This document shows positions 1-7,995 of a stretch of 64,000 nucleotides of DNA, piece by piece. The DNA is from DUTS01 sp050951605 (GTDB taxonomy: Bacteria; Bacillota; Peptococcia; DRI-13; DTU073). Positions within the stretch are counted from its first letter, which is position 1. Every line of letters starts with the position of its first letter. The notes below the pieces were generated by a model. That model searched no databases, was not told the origin of the DNA, and was given only the letters and a program-made list of their open reading frames with translations. Where the stretch lies: assembly GCA_050951605.1 (NCBI GenBank), contig JBMNJJ010000009.1, forward strand, positions 310,001 to 374,000. The letters run 5' to 3'. Made by a program: the position numbers and the translations under genes.

Positions 1-1
1 T

Positions 2-427
2 GATGGGATTAAACATATTCAAGAGCATAAAAACAAATATGACGTGATTATTATAGATTCAACCGATCCGGTAGGACCGGCGGAAGGGCTGTTCTCGGCT
101 GAATTTTATCAGCATGTTCATGAGGCTTTGCGAGAAGAGGGAATTATGGTGGCCCAGACAGAATCACCTTTTTTAGCTAGAGATAGAAAGTTAATTAAAC
201 GTATCCATCGTGATTTAGGGGGAATTTATCCCTTGGTGAAACTTTACTTAGCTTATGTTCCGGTATATCCGACGGGGATGTGGAGTTTTACTTTGGCTTC
301 TAAAAAACATGATCCTTTACAGGTGAAGCCTGAAAATATTGTCGATACGAACACACGGTATTATAATCAGGATATTCATTATTCAGCTTTTGTTCTGCCT
401 AATTTTGTAACAGAGATGCTGAAATAA
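2..427 (+). CDS. speE: Spermidine synthase (polyamine aminopropyltransferase), C-terminal part
   Basis: The gene enters from the left edge, so only the last 141 residues are present. They contain the family hallmark DSTDPVGPAEGLF near the start of the fragment, where the acidic residues bind putrescine and the aminopropyl donor. The enzyme transfers the aminopropyl group of decarboxylated S-adenosylmethionine to putrescine in the cytoplasm. The reading frame is open from base 2, and the codons before the first internal start still encode family-like sequence, so the true start lies outside the window. The agmatinase gene follows 31 bases after the stop, which is the common speE-speB arrangement: agmatinase makes the putrescine this enzyme uses. 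Confidence 0.93.
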   Translation, partial: DGIKHIQEHKNKYDVIIIDSTDPVGPAEGLFSAEFYQHVHEALREEGIMVAQTESPFLARDRKLIKRIHRDLGGIYPLVKLYLAYVPVYPTGMWSFTLASKKHDPLQVKPENIVDTNTRYYNQDIHYSAFVLPNFVTEMLK

Positions 428-458
428 AAAATGCATAGAAAAAGTGGGGGACGGAGAA

Positions 459-1322
459 ATGTTACATCCATATTTACAACGTTCAGTTGGTTTTTTAGGG
501 GCAAATGAGAATTATGAAAAAGCAAAAGCCGTATTAGTTGGCTTACCGATGGATTATACGGTAAGTTTGCGACCCGGGGCGCGTTTTGGTCCTCAGCAGA
601 TTCGTAATCTCTCTATTGGATTAGAAACATATAGTCCCTATCAAGATAAAAGCTTGGAAGATATTACTTATTATGATGCCGGAGATGTAGAATTGCCTTT
701 TGGTAATACAGAGGGTAGTCTTGTGCGGATGGAAGAAGTGGCGAGGAAAATTTTCACTGAGGGGAAAATTCCTTTCTTTTTAGGGGGAGAACATCTTGTT
801 TCTTTACCTTTGATTAAGGCGTGTGCAGATTATTTTCCTGAATTAGTAGTTTTGCACTTTGATGCTCATACTGATTTGCGTGAGGAATTTTATGGGGAGG
901 AAAATTCTCATGCTACGGTGATGCGTAAAGTGGCGGGTTTTTTAGGAGAAAAGAAGTTATATCAGTTTGGAATTCGTTCAGGGGTTAAAGAGGAGTTTGA
1001 ATATGCTCGAAAAAACACTCATCTATATAAGGATGAAATTTTCCCTGCTTTGGAGCAAGCTGTAAGTGAAGTTAAAAGAAAGCCTGTTTATATTACGCTG
1101 GATATTGATGTGCTTGATCCTGCTTTTGCTCCAGGAACAGGTACACCCGAGCCGGGAGGCTGTTCCTCTCGAGAAATTTTTAAGGCTATTTTGACCATGA
1201 AAAATTTAAATGTGGTAGGAATGGACCTTGTGGAAGTAGCCCCTGCTTATGACCAGTCAGAAAGAACAGCTATTTTAGCTGCCAAAATATTAAGAGAAGC
1301 GTTATTAGCTTTTGTAAGATAA
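459..1322 (+). CDS. speB: Agmatinase (ureohydrolase family)
   Basis: Encodes 287 residues, the usual agmatinase length. The two-manganese ureohydrolase site is complete: GGEH around residue 110, DAHTD at 135-139, a substrate-binding SHATVMR near 150, and DIDVLDP at 215-221 followed by GTGTPEPGG. The enzyme hydrolyses agmatine to putrescine and urea and so feeds the upstream spermidine synthase. I chose ATG 459 because a G-rich ribosome binding site lies just upstream; an in-frame GTG at 444 would add five residues without its own site. Arginase or formiminoglutamase are formally possible for the fold, but the speE neighbour argues for agmatinase. Confidence 0.93.
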   Translation: MLHPYLQRSVGFLGANENYEKAKAVLVGLPMDYTVSLRPGARFGPQQIRNLSIGLETYSPYQDKSLEDITYYDAGDVELPFGNTEGSLVRMEEVARKIFTEGKIPFFLGGEHLVSLPLIKACADYFPELVVLHFDAHTDLREEFYGEENSHATVMRKVAGFLGEKKLYQFGIRSGVKEEFEYARKNTHLYKDEIFPALEQAVSEVKRKPVYITLDIDVLDPAFAPGTGTPEPGGCSSREIFKAILTMKNLNVVGMDLVEVAPAYDQSERTAILAAKILREALLAFVR

Positions 1323-1354
1323 AATTTTTATTAGCTAACAAAGGCAAAAGCTCA

Positions 1355-1384
1355 TTGACACAGCTTAGGAGAACATGTTAAAAT
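1355..1384 (+). promoter_or_regulatory. Sigma-A-type promoter of the Phe/Gly tRNA pair
   Basis: TTGACA at 1355-1360 and TAAAAT at 1379-1384 are separated by 18 bases, placing the start about 20 bases before tRNA-Phe. Confidence 0.7.
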
Positions 1385-1410
1385 ATATTTTGTCAGCTAA
1401 AGAAGTATGT

Positions 1411-1486
1411 GCCTCGGTAGCTCAGTCGGTAGAGCAGTGGACTGAAAATCCTCGTGTCGGCGGTTCGATTCCGCCCTGAGGCACCA
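1411..1486 (+). tRNA. tRNA-Phe (GAA)
   Basis: A full cloverleaf: seven-base-pair acceptor stem (GCCTCGG with CTGAGGC, one G-T pair), anticodon loop CTGAAAA with anticodon GAA, a GGTTCGATTCC T-arm, and an encoded CCA end. It precedes tRNA-Gly by 18 bases and probably shares its transcript. It is the tRNA sensed by the T-box in front of pheS at about 31.4 kb. Confidence 0.96.
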
Positions 1487-1504
1487 TCTTAAAATATATT
1501 TTTT

Positions 1505-1579
1505 GCGGAAGTGGCTCAGCGGTAGAGCATCGCCTTGCCAAGGCGAGGGTCGCGGGTTCGAATCCCGTCTTCCGCTCCA
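1505..1579 (+). tRNA. tRNA-Gly (GCC)
   Basis: Perfect acceptor pairing GCGGAAG with CTTCCGC, anticodon loop TTGCCAA with anticodon GCC, a canonical T-arm and an encoded CCA. It sits 18 bases after tRNA-Phe and before a hairpin terminator. Confidence 0.96.
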
Positions 1580-1624
1580 TTAAATTAAAAAACAAGAGGT
1601 GTGAGTATTATTTTCACACCATGG

Positions 1625-1648
1625 GGAGCAAGTAGTAGCTCCTTTTTT
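1625..1648 (+). terminator. Rho-independent terminator after the tRNA pair
   Basis: GGAGC pairs with GCTCC around an eight-base loop and is followed by six T. A further hairpin (GGTGTGA with TTCACACC) lies just before it. Confidence 0.65.
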
Positions 1649-1678
1649 ATTTTGAATTTGCATCTGGGGTGGACTTAA

Positions 1679-2602
1679 GTGGAGAAAAATCAGGCGTTTT
1701 TTTATGCTTATAGTAAAGACCTTATTATGAGAATAAGAGAACTTACAATCAAAGAGATGCAGAAACCTCATGGTCAGCTTTATAGAAAAGCAGGGGTTAT
1801 TAATCAAGCCGGAGATGAACAAATTGGTTTTGATAATTTTTTGAATAGCTCTATCTTAGATTTTATTTGTGAGCATCAAGATGATTTTCCGGTGGTATTA
1901 GTAAGTGAAGAAACAGGGATAGAGGTCATGGGTAAAAATCCGCAATATTTTTTGCTCTTAGATCCCCTAGATGGTTCTAATAATATTCGCCCTTGGTATA
2001 CACCTGAGCCCAATGTTTCAATTTCTTTGGCAATAGGAGCATTACCAAATCTTCGTGTAAATGGTGACCATCGTGCTGTTGATTTTTCGCTACAAAAGGA
2101 AATCTTTCAGGGTGGTTGGTATTATTCTACGGATGAGGGAGCTTATTTTGAAGGATATAATATTAAGAGAAAAATAAAACCTTCGTTTTTTGAGATGCCG
2201 GGAAAAGGGTGTATCATAGGTATAGATTTGGATAAGCAGTCTTTTATTTCTGCGGATTTATGTAATCTTATTAATGAAGAAATTATTGTACGCCGTTTGG
2301 GTACATCAATTATGGACCTTTGTCAGGTAGCTAGTGGTCAATATGATGCTTATTTATCTCTAGGTAAGCGGTTAAAAATAACGGATATATGTCAGCCGTT
2401 TCATTTGTTAGAACAAGCAGGTGCTTTTGCCACCATCAAAATTTATTTAGATGGGAAGTCTTGTCCGGAACTGCAAAAGAGATATCTTCAAATTCTTTTG
2501 GAGGAAAAGAAAGAAAATCTTTTAAAGAAACTTAGGTTTAAAGTAGTAGCGGCAGGTACAAAGCAGCTTGAGGAGGAAATTCTTAAAAGAATTAAGCTTT
2601 AG
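1679..2602 (+). CDS. Inositol monophosphatase / FBPase-like phosphatase family protein
   Basis: A 307-residue protein of the lithium-sensitive phosphatase superfamily (inositol monophosphatase, archaeal-type FBPase, CysQ). The metal-binding motifs are visible: SEET at 76-79 supplies the first acidic ligand and DPLDGSNN at 95-102 matches the DPxDGTxN signature. The third motif is unusual: instead of WD-AAG the protein has ITDICQP around residue 236, keeping the aspartate but losing the AAG that follows. That makes the substrate uncertain; sugar bisphosphates and inositol phosphates are both possible. The start is GTG 1679 behind a GGGGTGG ribosome binding site. The gene stands alone between two tRNA pairs, so context gives no pathway. 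Confidence 0.75.
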   Translation: MEKNQAFFYAYSKDLIMRIRELTIKEMQKPHGQLYRKAGVINQAGDEQIGFDNFLNSSILDFICEHQDDFPVVLVSEETGIEVMGKNPQYFLLLDPLDGSNNIRPWYTPEPNVSISLAIGALPNLRVNGDHRAVDFSLQKEIFQGGWYYSTDEGAYFEGYNIKRKIKPSFFEMPGKGCIIGIDLDKQSFISADLCNLINEEIIVRRLGTSIMDLCQVASGQYDAYLSLGKRLKITDICQPFHLLEQAGAFATIKIYLDGKSCPELQKRYLQILLEEKKENLLKKLRFKVVAAGTKQLEEEILKRIKL

Positions 2603-2688
2603 AATGATTATTTCTTCTTGACTTGCTGAAGTAAATTTGTTAATATAATTTTTGCACGGTTGAAGAAGATAATCGTACAAATACGTAT

Positions 2689-2765
2689 GGTGCGGTGGCG
2701 AAGCTGGCTAACGCTGCGGACTGCAAATCCGCCATCCGTCGGTTCAAATCCGACCCGCACCTCCA
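2689..2765 (+). tRNA. tRNA-Cys (GCA)
   Basis: Acceptor GGTGCGG pairs with CCGCACC, the anticodon stem GCGGA/TCCGC encloses CTGCAAA (anticodon GCA), and the T-arm and CCA are encoded. It is paired with tRNA-Leu 19 bases downstream. Confidence 0.94.
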
Positions 2766-2784
2766 TAAAATAATTATATAATAT

Positions 2785-2873
2785 GCCCGAGTGGCGGAAT
2801 AGGCAGACGCACAGGACTTAAAATCCTGGGAGACTTCAATCTCGTGCCGGTTCAAGTCCGGCCTTGGGCACCA
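2785..2873 (+). tRNA. tRNA-Leu (TAA)
   Basis: An 89-base class II tRNA with a long variable arm, acceptor GCCCGAG paired with CTTGGGC, anticodon loop CTTAAAA (anticodon TAA) and an encoded CCA end. Confidence 0.95.
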
Positions 2874-2881
2874 GAAATATC

Positions 2882-2905
2882 AAGGCTTTCGAGCCTTTTT
2901 ATTTT
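2882..2905 (+). terminator. Rho-independent terminator after tRNA-Leu
   Basis: AAGGCT, a TTCG loop, AGCCTT, then a T-rich run. It closes the tRNA-Cys/tRNA-Leu unit. Confidence 0.8.
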
Positions 2906-3046
2906 TGCCTTGTACATCTATTTGACACCTTTTTGTAGTAAAAACGATTCTATATATTCAGTTATAGAGGATTTTTAATCCTGGTAAAATTGTGAAATTA
3001 AATATATAATATTAATTAAGTATAAATCAAAACGGAGGTATTTAAG

Positions 3047-3514
3047 ATGACATTTTTTAATAAGCTCAAAAAGAAAGTTAGCTGTTTTGTACAAAGCGCG
3101 GCACAAAAATCAGGTGAAGTGATGGAAATAACAAAACTTAATATGAATATTAAAACCGAAAAGGATGGGATTGAATCTTTATATCATCAATTAGGAGAAT
3201 ATTGTTTTCAAAAATATAATAATGGTGAAACAAATGATAGTACAGTAGCTGGGTTATGCGAAAAAGTAAAAATTCATTTAGAGAATATTGACTTTTTTGA
3301 AGTAAAAATTAATGAAATTAAGAATATGGTTGTTTGTTCATCTTGTGGTAATAAAATATTAAAAACAAATAAGTTTTGTAGTAAATGTGGAGCTAAAGTA
3401 AATGCCCAAGAGGAACAAGTAGAAGAAAAGGTAGAGTGGGTAGAAGAAAAAACAGAACAAGCAGAGCTAGAGAAGAAAGAGAATAGTGATGGCGGAGAAA
3501 ATACCGAATTGTAA
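3047..3514 (+). CDS. Small zinc-ribbon protein with helical N-terminus and acidic tail
   Basis: 155 residues. The first 90 are predicted helical and charged; residues about 97-117 form one zinc ribbon with two CxxC knuckles (CSSCG and CSKCG); the last 35 are a run of E, K and Q with no fold visible. There is no signal peptide or membrane segment. Start ATG 3047 follows a good GGAGGT site. Proteins of this shape are common in Clostridia and their role is not known to me; zinc ribbons of this kind often mediate protein or nucleic-acid contact. It precedes nrdD by 63 bases, but no functional link is evident. Confidence 0.75.
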   Translation: MTFFNKLKKKVSCFVQSAAQKSGEVMEITKLNMNIKTEKDGIESLYHQLGEYCFQKYNNGETNDSTVAGLCEKVKIHLENIDFFEVKINEIKNMVVCSSCGNKILKTNKFCSKCGAKVNAQEEQVEEKVEWVEEKTEQAELEKKENSDGGENTEL

Positions 3515-3577
3515 ATAATGAAAGTTGTGCTAGGAAGTTCTTCTATTTTTAGATATAATTTAGTAAGGTGATGTAAA

Positions 3578-5674
3578 ATGTTTAATGAAATTATTAAAAG
3601 AGATGGTACGATTGAAAAGTTTAAACCGGAAAAAATCACTTGGGCTATTTTTAAAGCGGCCATGGCTTGTGGTGGTGATGACTTCGGTCGGGCAGAGTTC
3701 CTTTGCCAACAGGTGTTAAGCTTAGCCAAAGAAAAATATGGCAATAAGACACCGGATGTAGAAGGAATTCAGGACCTTGTCGAAAAAGTGCTCATCGAAA
3801 ATGGACATGCTCAAACGGCAAAAGCATTTATTCTTTATCGAGAAAAACGAAAGGGTGCTCGTGAGATTAATGCTTTAATTGGTGCAACGATTGAGATGTT
3901 CACTAATTATTTAGGGGAAAAGGATTGGCAGGTTCAAGAAAATGCCAATACCCAGAAAAGTATTAATGGGTTAAATAATTATGTGCGGGAAACTTTCACC
4001 AAAAAATATTGGCTGCATGAGATTTATCCTGTGGAAGTAAGGGAGGCTCATCAAAGTGGCGATGTTCATATTCATGACTTAGGTTTTTTTGGACCTTATT
4101 GTGCCGGGTGGGACTTACGTCAGCTTTTAATGGAAGGTTTTGGTGGGGTAAATGGGAAGGTAGAAAGTCGTCCTGCTAAGCATTTACGGTCATTTTTAGG
4201 TCAGATTATTAATTCTACTTTTACCACACAAGGCGAAACAGCCGGAGCACAAGCTTGGTCAAGTTTTGATACTTACTGTGCCCCTTTTATTCGTTATGAT
4301 CATCTTACATTTGAAAATGTTAAACAGTGTTTGCAAGAGTTTGTTTTTAATATGAACGTACCTACACGTGTAGGTTTTCAATGTCCTTTTTCTAATCTTA
4401 CTTTTGATATCAATGTACCTTTAACTCTCAAAGATCAAGCTGTGGTTATCGGTGGGAAAATGTTAGATGTTACTTATAGTGACTTCCAAAAAGAAATGGA
4501 TATCTTTAATAAGGCTTTTTGTGAAGTCATGTTAGAAGGTGATGCCAAAGGGCGTGTCTTTACTTTCCCGATTCCGACGATTAATATTACGAAGGACTTT
4601 GATTGGGATAACCCTGTTATTGATGATTTTATGAAAATAACTTGTAAGTATGGCATACCTTATTTTGCTAATTACGTTAACTCAGATTTGTCGCCAGAGG
4701 ATGCTGTGTCCATGTGTTGTCGGCTTCGTTTAAATACGCGTGAACTTAGAAAAAGAGGGGGAGGCTTATTTGGTAGTAATCCCATGACAGGATCGATTGG
4801 TGTTTTTACGATTAATTTGCCCAGAATTGGTTATCTTTCGGAGACAAAGAGTGAATTTAAGGCTCGTTTGTGGCGGCTGGCTTGCATAGGTAAAACATCC
4901 TTGGAAATAAAGAGAAAAATAATAGAGCAACAGTCCGATGATGCATTATATCCTTATTCGACGTTTTATTTAAAAAACATTAAGAAGAGAACAGGACAAT
5001 ATTGGTATAATCATTTTAGTACGATTGGAATTGTAGGAATGAATGAGGCTTTACTAAATTTTATGGGTAAAGATATTACAACGCAAGAAGGACAAGAATT
5101 TGCTAAAGAGATTCTTAATTATTTAAGAGATGTTTTGGTGGAATTCCAAGAGGAAACAGGACATGTGTATAATTTAGAAGCTACACCGGCGGAAGGGACC
5201 TCTTATCGTCTGGCTCAGTTGGACAAGTTGAAATATCCTGATATTATTACAGCAGGGAAGGATGTTCCGTATTACACTAATTCCAGTCAAGTACCGGTAG
5301 GGTATACGGATGATATTTTTGAAGTTTTAGATTTACAGGATGATTTGCAAGACCTTTATACCGGCGGGACGGTGCATCATTTATATTTGGGAGAAAGTAT
5401 AGAGGACATTCGTACTTGTAAGAATTTAATTAAAAAAATATTTGATAATTACAAGTTGCCCTATATTTCTATTACTCCTACATTTAGTATTTGTCCAGAC
5501 CATGGTTATATTAGGGGCGAACATTTTCGTTGTCCCGAATGTGACCAGGCTACCGAGGTGTGGTCACGTGTAGTCGGTTATTTAAGACCTGTGCAGAACT
5601 ATAATAAAGGTAAGAAGGAAGAGTACTTTCAGCGTAAAAAATTCAAATTACCGGAGACAGTTTTATGCAAATAG
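3578..5674 (+). CDS. nrdD: Anaerobic (class III) ribonucleoside-triphosphate reductase
   Basis: 698 residues. An N-terminal ATP-cone (about residues 3-92) gives allosteric control, followed by the glycyl-radical barrel. The C-terminal radical loop reads RVVGYLRPVQ with the radical glycine at residue 667, and CPDHG and CPEC just before it form the zinc site. The enzyme makes deoxyribonucleotides under strict anoxia, in line with the hydrogenase elsewhere in the window. The next gene, its radical-SAM activase, overlaps the last ten bases, so the two are translationally coupled. A TATAAT at 3554-3559 lies upstream but I see no convincing -35 element or NrdR box pair. Confidence 0.97.
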   Translation: MFNEIIKRDGTIEKFKPEKITWAIFKAAMACGGDDFGRAEFLCQQVLSLAKEKYGNKTPDVEGIQDLVEKVLIENGHAQTAKAFILYREKRKGAREINALIGATIEMFTNYLGEKDWQVQENANTQKSINGLNNYVRETFTKKYWLHEIYPVEVREAHQSGDVHIHDLGFFGPYCAGWDLRQLLMEGFGGVNGKVESRPAKHLRSFLGQIINSTFTTQGETAGAQAWSSFDTYCAPFIRYDHLTFENVKQCLQEFVFNMNVPTRVGFQCPFSNLTFDINVPLTLKDQAVVIGGKMLDVTYSDFQKEMDIFNKAFCEVMLEGDAKGRVFTFPIPTINITKDFDWDNPVIDDFMKITCKYGIPYFANYVNSDLSPEDAVSMCCRLRLNTRELRKRGGGLFGSNPMTGSIGVFTINLPRIGYLSETKSEFKARLWRLACIGKTSLEIKRKIIEQQSDDALYPYSTFYLKNIKKRTGQYWYNHFSTIGIVGMNEALLNFMGKDITTQEGQEFAKEILNYLRDVLVEFQEETGHVYNLEATPAEGTSYRLAQLDKLKYPDIITAGKDVPYYTNSSQVPVGYTDDIFEVLDLQDDLQDLYTGGTVHHLYLGESIEDIRTCKNLIKKIFDNYKLPYISITPTFSICPDHGYIRGEHFRCPECDQATEVWSRVVGYLRPVQNYNKGKKEEYFQRKKFKLPETVLCK

Positions 5675-6369
5675 CCGGTTTAGAAAAAAATTCGGTAGTA
5701 GATTTCCCGGGGAAAATTGCGGCAGTTGTATTTACTCCCGGTTGTAATTTAGATTGTTACTATTGTCATAACCGTTTTCTTTTAACCCAAGAAACGTGGC
5801 CGGAGTTACTTAGCGAAGAGAATGTCTTGAGGTTCTTAGAAAAAAGAAAAAATCTTTTAGACGGTGTAGTGATTAGTGGGGGAGAGCCAACTTTACAAAA
5901 AGACCTGGAGAAGTTTATTGTAACGGTAAAAAAATTAGGTTATAGTGTGAAATTAGATACTAATGGTACTAATCCTGATGTGCTAAAGGAACTTTTCGCC
6001 AAAAGGTTGATAGATTATGTGGCGATGGATTTTAAAGCTCCTTTGGCGAAGTACAAACAAATTTGTGGAAATGATTCTTTTTTAGAATGGATTAAAGAAA
6101 GTATTAAACTATTACTTTTAGAGCAAGTTCCATATGAATTTCGCACTACTTTTGTTCCGGAACTTGCTGAAGAAGATATTTTAGAAATAGCTAGAGTTAT
6201 ACAAGGGGCACGGCGTTATGTTTTACAACAATATCGGATACCGGAGCTTCCGAGTGATCAAAAAAGAGCCTTAAGACTACAACAGAAACCTCATAGCCCT
6301 GATTATATTCGACAAACTGCTCAAAAAGTTGATACATTGGTGAAAGTATGTGAAACAAGAGGAGTTTAA
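5665..6369 (+). CDS. nrdG: Anaerobic ribonucleotide reductase activating protein (radical SAM)
   Basis: 234 residues. CxxxCxxC at C27, C31 and C34 binds the 4Fe-4S cluster that cleaves S-adenosylmethionine; VISGGEPTLQ near residue 72 is the GGE substrate motif. The protein installs the glycyl radical on NrdD. Its length and motif layout fit the longer NrdG2-type activases rather than the roughly 155-residue E. coli form. ATG 5665 lies inside the end of nrdD, and a perfect bidirectional terminator follows. Confidence 0.93.
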   Translation: MQIAGLEKNSVVDFPGKIAAVVFTPGCNLDCYYCHNRFLLTQETWPELLSEENVLRFLEKRKNLLDGVVISGGEPTLQKDLEKFIVTVKKLGYSVKLDTNGTNPDVLKELFAKRLIDYVAMDFKAPLAKYKQICGNDSFLEWIKESIKLLLLEQVPYEFRTTFVPELAEEDILEIARVIQGARRYVLQQYRIPELPSDQKRALRLQQKPHSPDYIRQTAQKVDTLVKVCETRGV

Positions 6370-6390
6370 TTTAGGTCGATTAAATAAGTA

Positions 6391-6432
6391 TAAAATACTA
6401 AAGAGGCGCTAGTTCGCCTCTTTAGTATTTTA
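6391..6432. terminator. Strong terminator after nrdDG
   Basis: A perfect 18-base-pair stem (6391-6408 with 6415-6432) around a six-base loop. The outer A/T pairs supply a T-run for the upper strand and an A-run upstream. Confidence 0.85.
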
Positions 6433-6480
6433 GAGTGATTTTAAGTTGTTTTTGAATTTTTACTTTTGCATATTAAAGTG

Positions 6481-6507
6481 TTAACATAGCAGATAAATTA
6501 TTATAAT
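6481..6507 (+). promoter_or_regulatory. Candidate promoter of the D-amino-acid cluster
   Basis: TTAACA at 6481-6486 and a perfect TATAAT at 6502-6507 with a short 15-base spacer. It lies 40 bases before the transporter start. The short spacer suggests a weak or activated promoter. Confidence 0.45.
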
Positions 6508-6546
6508 AACTAAGATTAAGGCTTACTATTTTGAGGAGGGACAAGT

Positions 6547-7941
6547 ATGAATATTGATTGGTCATCTACTATTGTAATGGTTCTGTATTTAATTATTACT
6601 ATGTCTATTGCTATTTATTATGGCAAAAAGAAAACAGCGACAAGTAATGACTTTACTGTGGGCGGGAGGCAGTTTGGCCCGGTATTAATATTTTTTACGA
6701 TGCTAGCAACGATAGTGGGAGCGGCATCAGTGATTGGTTATACTGGTTGGTTTTTTACGAGGGGTTTTTCGCAGATTTGGTTTATAATTGGGGTCTCTGC
6801 TTCTTATCTTATTTTTATTTTTTATTTAGGTCCTCGGATTAATGACTTTGGCTTTAAACATAATGGCGAAACGCTTGGCGATTGGATGGAATACCGTTAT
6901 AGCCGTACTTTAAGATATATTTCAGCAATTTTTTTGATTATCGCTTATTTGGCCATTACTGCTTTTCAGTATATGGCGATGGCCAAGATTTTTAATCAAG
7001 TTACAGGTATTTCCTATGAATTTGCTTTGTTTCTTACAGCTATTATTGTTATTATTTATACTTCTATTGGCGGACTTTGGGCAGTCGCCTCAACTGATGT
7101 TCTACAAGGTGCAATGACTTTGTTGGGCGTTTTATGCTTAACACCGATTATTGTAGCTAGGGCTGGAGGATTAGGTAATATTTTTGCTAGTGCTCCGGCA
7201 GAGCATTTACAGTTATTTGGTTATGTTGATCCAGTGGGCGCACTTTCATTTGCTTTAGTCTTTTTACTAGGGATTGTGACCTGGCCTGATATTTGGCAAA
7301 GGTGTTATGCGGCAAAAGATAAGAAGACATTAAAAGGTTCCTTTATTACTTTTTTCTTTGCTAATTTACTTTTAACCGGTGTTTTAGTGCTTTTCTTAGG
7401 CTTTAGTGCAAGGGTTCTTTATCCAAATTTTGCGGCACCGGAAAATATTTTGCCGTTTATGATTATGGATCAAATACCTAATGTTTTAGGTTCGCTTTTC
7501 TTAGCCGCTTTACTAGCTGTAATTATGGGTACGGCAGACTCTACTTTACTTGTTTGTGCGGTGATGTTTGAAAAAGATATTTATGGTAATCTTAAACCAG
7601 GAGCTAGTGATGAGCAAAAGTTAAAGGTAAATAAGTTGGCTACAGCAATAGGTGGGTTGCTAGTATTGATCTTAGCTTTTACCGCACCATCAATGTTTGA
7701 TATTTGGGTTTGGAGTGCTGACATTACCGGTGCAACATTAGCAGTACCGATTTTATTAGGGATGTGTTGGAAAAGACCTTCGAATAAGGCTGCGCTAACA
7801 GCAGTTATCTTTGGTTTTTTGGGTTGGGTACTTGCTCAGGCGGGAATTGTTAATTGGAGTCCGATTTTGATGGGTTCTGTACTTTCTTTATTTGGTTATT
7901 TATTAATTACTGTTATTAGTCCTGCAAAAAACAATTTATGA
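6547..7941 (+). CDS. Sodium:solute symporter family (SSF) transporter
   Basis: 464 residues, almost entirely hydrophobic, with about 12-13 membrane helices as expected for the SSF (PutP/PanF) family. Typical features are the N-terminal VGGRQFGP after the first helix, GAASVIGYTGWFF in the second helix region and TSIGGLWAVASTDVLQG in the middle. It should import a small organic solute with sodium. The deacylase and racemase genes downstream, with a 54-base gap to the first, suggest the substrate is an N-acylated or D-configured amino acid; that is inference from context. Start ATG 6547 follows GAGGAGGGAC. Confidence 0.85.
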   Translation: MNIDWSSTIVMVLYLIITMSIAIYYGKKKTATSNDFTVGGRQFGPVLIFFTMLATIVGAASVIGYTGWFFTRGFSQIWFIIGVSASYLIFIFYLGPRINDFGFKHNGETLGDWMEYRYSRTLRYISAIFLIIAYLAITAFQYMAMAKIFNQVTGISYEFALFLTAIIVIIYTSIGGLWAVASTDVLQGAMTLLGVLCLTPIIVARAGGLGNIFASAPAEHLQLFGYVDPVGALSFALVFLLGIVTWPDIWQRCYAAKDKKTLKGSFITFFFANLLLTGVLVLFLGFSARVLYPNFAAPENILPFMIMDQIPNVLGSLFLAALLAVIMGTADSTLLVCAVMFEKDIYGNLKPGASDEQKLKVNKLATAIGGLLVLILAFTAPSMFDIWVWSADITGATLAVPILLGMCWKRPSNKAALTAVIFGFLGWVLAQAGIVNWSPILMGSVLSLFGYLLITVISPAKNNL

Positions 7942-7995
7942 TGTACAAGTAGTGGGCGCCAAGAGAGTTAGATGACAATGGAGGTCGTAAAAAAC

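Noticed and set aside
3274..3744. A 156-codon lower-strand frame across the zinc-ribbon gene and nrdD start
   Set aside because: It is antisense to two well-supported genes, serine-rich in the manner of reversed K/E codons, and has no recognisable domain.
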